Source: Phycisphaerae bacterium
GTDB lineage: Bacteria; Planctomycetota; Phycisphaerae; Phycisphaerales; UBA1924
NCBI GenBank assembly: GCA_022180725.1
Contig: BQMO01000012.1
Location: 163,440-227,439, forward strand
Length of the DNA: 64,000 bases
Reading direction: 5' to 3'
Position numbers and translations under genes: made by a program. This document shows, in pieces, positions 61,300 through 64,000 of the stretch. Each line of letters starts with the position of its first letter. The first letter of the stretch is position 1. The notes beneath the pieces were generated by a model. The model ran no database searches and was not told the DNA's origin. It saw only the letters and a list, made by a program, of their open reading frames with translations.

Positions 61300-62931
61300 A
61301 TGGATCCGACCGGCATGACCCTCCAGGTGCTCGCGGGGCCTTCGCCCGGGCCGTTCCGCGTCGAAGGCGAAACCCCCGCCACCATTGGTCGCTCCGCGAC
61401 CTGCGACGTTTCACTCCCGGACGACACCGTCTCGCGGTGCCACGCCGTGCTCGTGCGCAAACGCGGCGCGTGGTTCATCGAAGACGGGGGCAGCCGATCG
61501 GGAACACTCCTGAACGGCGTGCGACTGCCCAAGGGCATGCCCGCCCCGCTGGCCACCGGGGACATTCTCCGTATCGGACCGTGGGCTTTCCGGGTCGTGG
61601 TTGGCGCGCTACCGACCACCTCCACGGCCCGCACGATCGACGACACGTCGTCGCGGACGCAACGCATCGAGCGGCTGGGAACCTCTCGCCGGACAAGCGT
61701 GAGCGATCGTCGGCTGGCTCATTTATCCGAATGCATCCGCCGTCTGGGTGATGCGCTCGACGAACCCGCCGCCGCTTCCGTCGCCCTCGAACTCGCGCTG
61801 CGCGGCAGCGGGTACGCGCGTGGCGCGGTGCTCCGGCGAGTCGCCGGGGGCCAGGCCGTTCAGGTCGAGATCGTTGCGGCGAGCGCCGAGGGCCTCGAGT
61901 TCAGCCGCACGCTCCTGGAACAGGCGGCGACGGGCGAGAGCGCCCTCCTCACGGAAGACGCCGAGCCAGTCCGCCACGGGCAGAGCCTCGCCGAACTCGG
62001 CGTGCACTCGGCGCTCTGCGTGCCCGTCGCGATCGACGGCCCGGTGACCGGGTTCCTGTACCTCGACGCGCGCGGACGCGAGGCCGCCGTCCACGCCGAC
62101 GCGGCGGGATACTGCGAGGCGGTTGCGACCGCGCTGGGCCTGGCCATCGGCGCCCTCCGCCGCGCCGAGGTCGAACGACGACGCCACGACATGCAGACCG
62201 AACTCGAGGCCGCCCGCGAAGTCCAGACCCTCATCATGCCCGACCCCGTCGGCACGATCGGGCCGATGGTCTACGCCGTCCGTTCGCGTCCGGGGAAGTT
62301 CGTCGCGGGCGACCTCGTCGACGTGCTCGACCTGGGCGCGGGCCGCACCGCGGTCTGCATCGGGGACGTGGCCGGGCACGGCGTCGGCGCCGCGATGCTC
62401 ATGGCCACCGCCCGCGCCTTCCTCGCCGCCGAACTCCAGCGCCTCCACGCCTCGGCCGGCCCGGCCGCCGCAGTGACCGCGACGAACCGCTTTCTCGCCT
62501 CACGACCATTGGCCGGGCGGTTCCTCTCCCTCTGGGTCGGCATCCTTCACGCTGACGGCACGCTCCGATACACCGACGCCGGGCACGGGCACTGGTTCAT
62601 CGTCAAACGCTGCGGGAACCTCCGCTCAACCGTCCACCAGCACACCGATGGGGGCATCCCCGTCGGCATCGACCCCGACGCCGCCTACGGCGAAGCGTCG
62701 CTCATCCTCCACCCGCGCGACGAGGTCGTCGTCTACAGCGATGGCATCATCGAGCAGCGTGGCCCCGAGGGCGTCTTCGGCGTGGACCGTCTCCTCGAGC
62801 AGATCATCCGCGGACAATCCCCCGACGAGGATGTCCGCTTCGTCTTCGACGCCCTCGAAGCCTTCGCCGGCACGCCCGCCTGGGACGACGACGCCACCGT
62901 CGCCGCCGTCGAGTTCCTCGGCCCGGAATAA
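61300..62931 (+). CDS. FHA-GAF-SpoIIE (PP2C-type) phosphatase
   Basis: 543 residues. FHA domain about 5-95 (TIGRSATCDVSLPDDTVSRC, GSRSGTLLNGVRLPKG), a GAF domain about 145-295 (SALCVPVAIDGPVTGFLYLD), a coiled-coil linker (RRHDMQTELEAAREVQTLIM) and a SpoIIE phosphatase domain to the end (AVCIGDVAGHGVGAAMLMAT, VVVYSDGIIEQRGPEGVFGV, DDDATVAAVEFLG). FHA binds phosphothreonine, so the enzyme may reverse or read Ser/Thr kinase signals, perhaps on anti-sigma-type partners. ATG at 61300 follows the divergent SDR start by 57 bases. Confidence 0.92.
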   Translation: MDPTGMTLQVLAGPSPGPFRVEGETPATIGRSATCDVSLPDDTVSRCHAVLVRKRGAWFIEDGGSRSGTLLNGVRLPKGMPAPLATGDILRIGPWAFRVVVGALPTTSTARTIDDTSSRTQRIERLGTSRRTSVSDRRLAHLSECIRRLGDALDEPAAASVALELALRGSGYARGAVLRRVAGGQAVQVEIVAASAEGLEFSRTLLEQAATGESALLTEDAEPVRHGQSLAELGVHSALCVPVAIDGPVTGFLYLDARGREAAVHADAAGYCEAVATALGLAIGALRRAEVERRRHDMQTELEAAREVQTLIMPDPVGTIGPMVYAVRSRPGKFVAGDLVDVLDLGAGRTAVCIGDVAGHGVGAAMLMATARAFLAAELQRLHASAGPAAAVTATNRFLASRPLAGRFLSLWVGILHADGTLRYTDAGHGHWFIVKRCGNLRSTVHQHTDGGIPVGIDPDAAYGEASLILHPRDEVVVYSDGIIEQRGPEGVFGVDRLLEQIIRGQSPDEDVRFVFDALEAFAGTPAWDDDATVAAVEFLGPE

Positions 62932-62935
62932 CGGA

Positions 62936-63262
62936 CTACCCGCCGAACGTGTCGTCGTCCGACGGCTTGGCCGAGCGGCCCGGCGATCTCGGCGGCCTCG
63001 CGGACAGCGCGTTCACCACCCCCGCCAGGTCCGCCACGCGACGCTCCGTCACGATCGCATCAATCACCTTCTGCTCCACGCCGACCTTGCGCAACGTGTC
63101 GCCCGCCGACGCCCACAACTTCGCGGCCGCCTTCTCCGATTCCGCAAGATAGATCTCGCTCACGAGCTCCGCCAGTCGCTGCCACAGCACCGTGTCGCGG
63201 TGTTCATAGAACCGCTTGACAATCCCCTGCTGATACGCCGACAGATACTGCCCTTTCGCCAT
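62936..63262 (-). CDS. conserved hypothetical protein
   Basis: 108 residues: MAKGQYLSAYQQGIVKRFYE, HRDTVLWQRLAELVSEIYLA and VEQKVIDAIVTERRVADLAG form a helical protein, with a disordered tail (SARPPRSPGRSAKPSDDDTF). I recall similar short planctomycete proteins beginning KGxYLSAYQ, but no function is known. It ends convergently four bases after the phosphatase gene. Confidence 0.72.
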   Translation of the reverse strand: MAKGQYLSAYQQGIVKRFYEHRDTVLWQRLAELVSEIYLAESEKAAAKLWASAGDTLRKVGVEQKVIDAIVTERRVADLAGVVNALSARPPRSPGRSAKPSDDDTFGG

Positions 63263-63299
63263 GCGTCAGCGTAGGGTCGGGTGAACGCTCCCCGGCCTA

Positions 63300-63336
63300 C
63301 AAAGAAACACCCCCGGAACAACCGTCCGGGGGGTGT
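63300..63336 (-). terminator. intrinsic terminator of the last gene
   Basis: Reverse strand: ACACCCCCCGG and CCGGGGGTGT pair with one bulge around a 9-base loop, followed by TTTCTTTG. It lies 23 bases beyond the stop of the gene at 63359. Confidence 0.8.
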
Positions 63337-63358
63337 GGATCTCTCGTTCATCACGCCG

Positions 63359-63975
63359 TTAGAGGCCGGCCGTTGCGCCGCCCTGCGGCATGATCGTCCG
63401 CAGCAGCCGCTGCCGCGCCTGGCGATATTCCGGCTCGGTCAGCCCGAGTTTGCGCATCTCACCCAGCAGGCCCTCGATCTGCGCGATCCGCTCGGCGATC
63501 ACCCGCTCTTCGGGGGTGTTCCGCACCCATGCCCGGAACGCCGCCGCGTCGAACGATCCTTCGTTCCCCAGCGCCTTCCACCGGGCGGAGGCTTCGGCGA
63601 ACTCCCGGGCGATCTCGGCCGTGCGGTCTTGCTCCGCGGTCCCGAACACCGCGTTGTACCGCTCGACCAGCGCGATCACCACCTGGATGTCCTGCCGCGT
63701 CGCCGCGTAGGACCGCTCCGCCGCGAACGCCTCGGCGGCCCCGGGCAGGTCGTTGTACACCAGCGGGCCGCTCAGCCCGGCCTGGCTTTCGTTGGCGCTT
63801 GTCGGCCGGCCCTGCACGCCCATCCGCGCCAGCAGCCGAAGGTCAAACACCTCTACCTGCACGTAGTCCTTGAACCGCGGCGGGAAGTCCGTCGCGGCCC
63901 GCAACTCGTCGTCCACCGGAGGCGGCGGGGGCGGCGGCGGCGGCGGCGGCGGGGGCGGCGGCGGCGGCGGGGAGG
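63359..63975 (-). CDS. hypothetical protein with poly-proline tract, 5' truncated
   Basis: The frame is open to the edge of the window. Reading inward, a run of at least 17 prolines (63917-63972) is followed by VDDELRAATDFPPRFKDYVQ and a helical domain (IVIALVERYNAVFG-type and IAQIEGLLGEMRKLGLTEPE). No family is recognised. The usual start, probably with a signal peptide before the Pro-run, is missing. A GTG at 63916 could start a shorter version, but the Pro codons continue in frame, so truncation is preferred. Confidence 0.7.
63917..63972. repeat. GGC-rich low-complexity tract
   Basis: Runs of GGC with a few GGG triplets, coding for poly-proline on the reverse strand. Its repetitive nature may be why the assembly stopped here. 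Confidence 0.8.
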
Positions 63976-64000
63976 TCGGAAGAGCACACGTCTGAACTCC
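63976..64000 (+). other. Illumina adapter sequence (artefact)
   Basis: The last 25 bases, TCGGAAGAGCACACGTCTGA then ACTCC, match the TruSeq adapter that starts AGATCGGAAGAGCACACGTC. This is library sequence, not genome, and marks a contig end with untrimmed reads. Confidence 0.93.

Overview
The window is GC-rich bacterial DNA with the marks of a planctomycete, most likely a member of the Phycisphaerae. It holds a DUF1800/DUF1501 pair, several PEP-CTERM-type exported proteins ending in VPAPGA...RRRR, ThuA/DUF1080 and twin-arginine Gfo/Idh/MocA proteins, a Ser/Thr kinase with TPRs, CxxCGYDLRG zinc-ribbon membrane proteins, and FolE2 as GTP cyclohydrolase. The assignment is inference from gene content; no rRNA gene is present. 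The last 25 bases match an Illumina adapter, so the right edge is probably a contig end with untrimmed adapter.

Layout. 0-10 kb: the DUF1800/DUF1501 pair, a methyltransferase, folE2, two membrane proteins, truB, an ArnT-like glycosyltransferase and a PAP2 phosphatase. 10-15.6 kb: a 5.6-kb island in the 3' end of tRNA-Ser(GGA), flanked by a 17-bp direct repeat. It carries a short serine recombinase, a PIN-domain protein, an HNH endonuclease, an XRE-type regulator, a lipoprotein and an unusual block of RNA-like hairpins. 15.7-33 kb: tRNA-Leu and tRNA-Phe, then mostly housekeeping genes (ABC ATPase, PilZ-J fusion, asnB, rplU, a CDF transporter operon, an RluA-type synthase, fumarylacetoacetase, rarA, ychF). 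33-43.6 kb: carB, PEP-CTERM paralogues, an HhH-GPD glycosylase and a 4-hydroxyproline epimerase/deaminase pair. 44-61 kb: a dispersed kynurenine/2-aminomuconate gene set. 61-64 kb: an FHA-GAF-SpoIIE phosphatase and two genes of unknown function.

How the genes work together. kynU, a fused kmo-kynB, 3-hydroxyanthranilate dioxygenase, ACMS decarboxylase, a RidA-like aminomuconate deaminase and a 2-aminomuconate-semialdehyde dehydrogenase together would take N-formylkynurenine to the 2-aminomuconate branch. Tryptophan 2,3-dioxygenase is not in the window. Fumarylacetoacetase (tyrosine) and the hydroxyproline pair point to a wider amino-acid-degrading habit.

The strongest unusual signal is a set of short palindromic or tandem repeats that sit in frame inside conserved enzymes. 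At least four families are visible: a GGAACTTC-type element three times in carB; a TGGGTGGCAC-type element twice, in opposite orientations, in the ACMS decarboxylase gene; an ACGAGCCGCG-type element in kmo that also occurs as intergenic tandem arrays; and a REP-like CCCCTCC/GGAGGGG element in the HhH-GPD glycosylase and between genes. This resembles the coding palindromic elements known from Rickettsia, here in several families.
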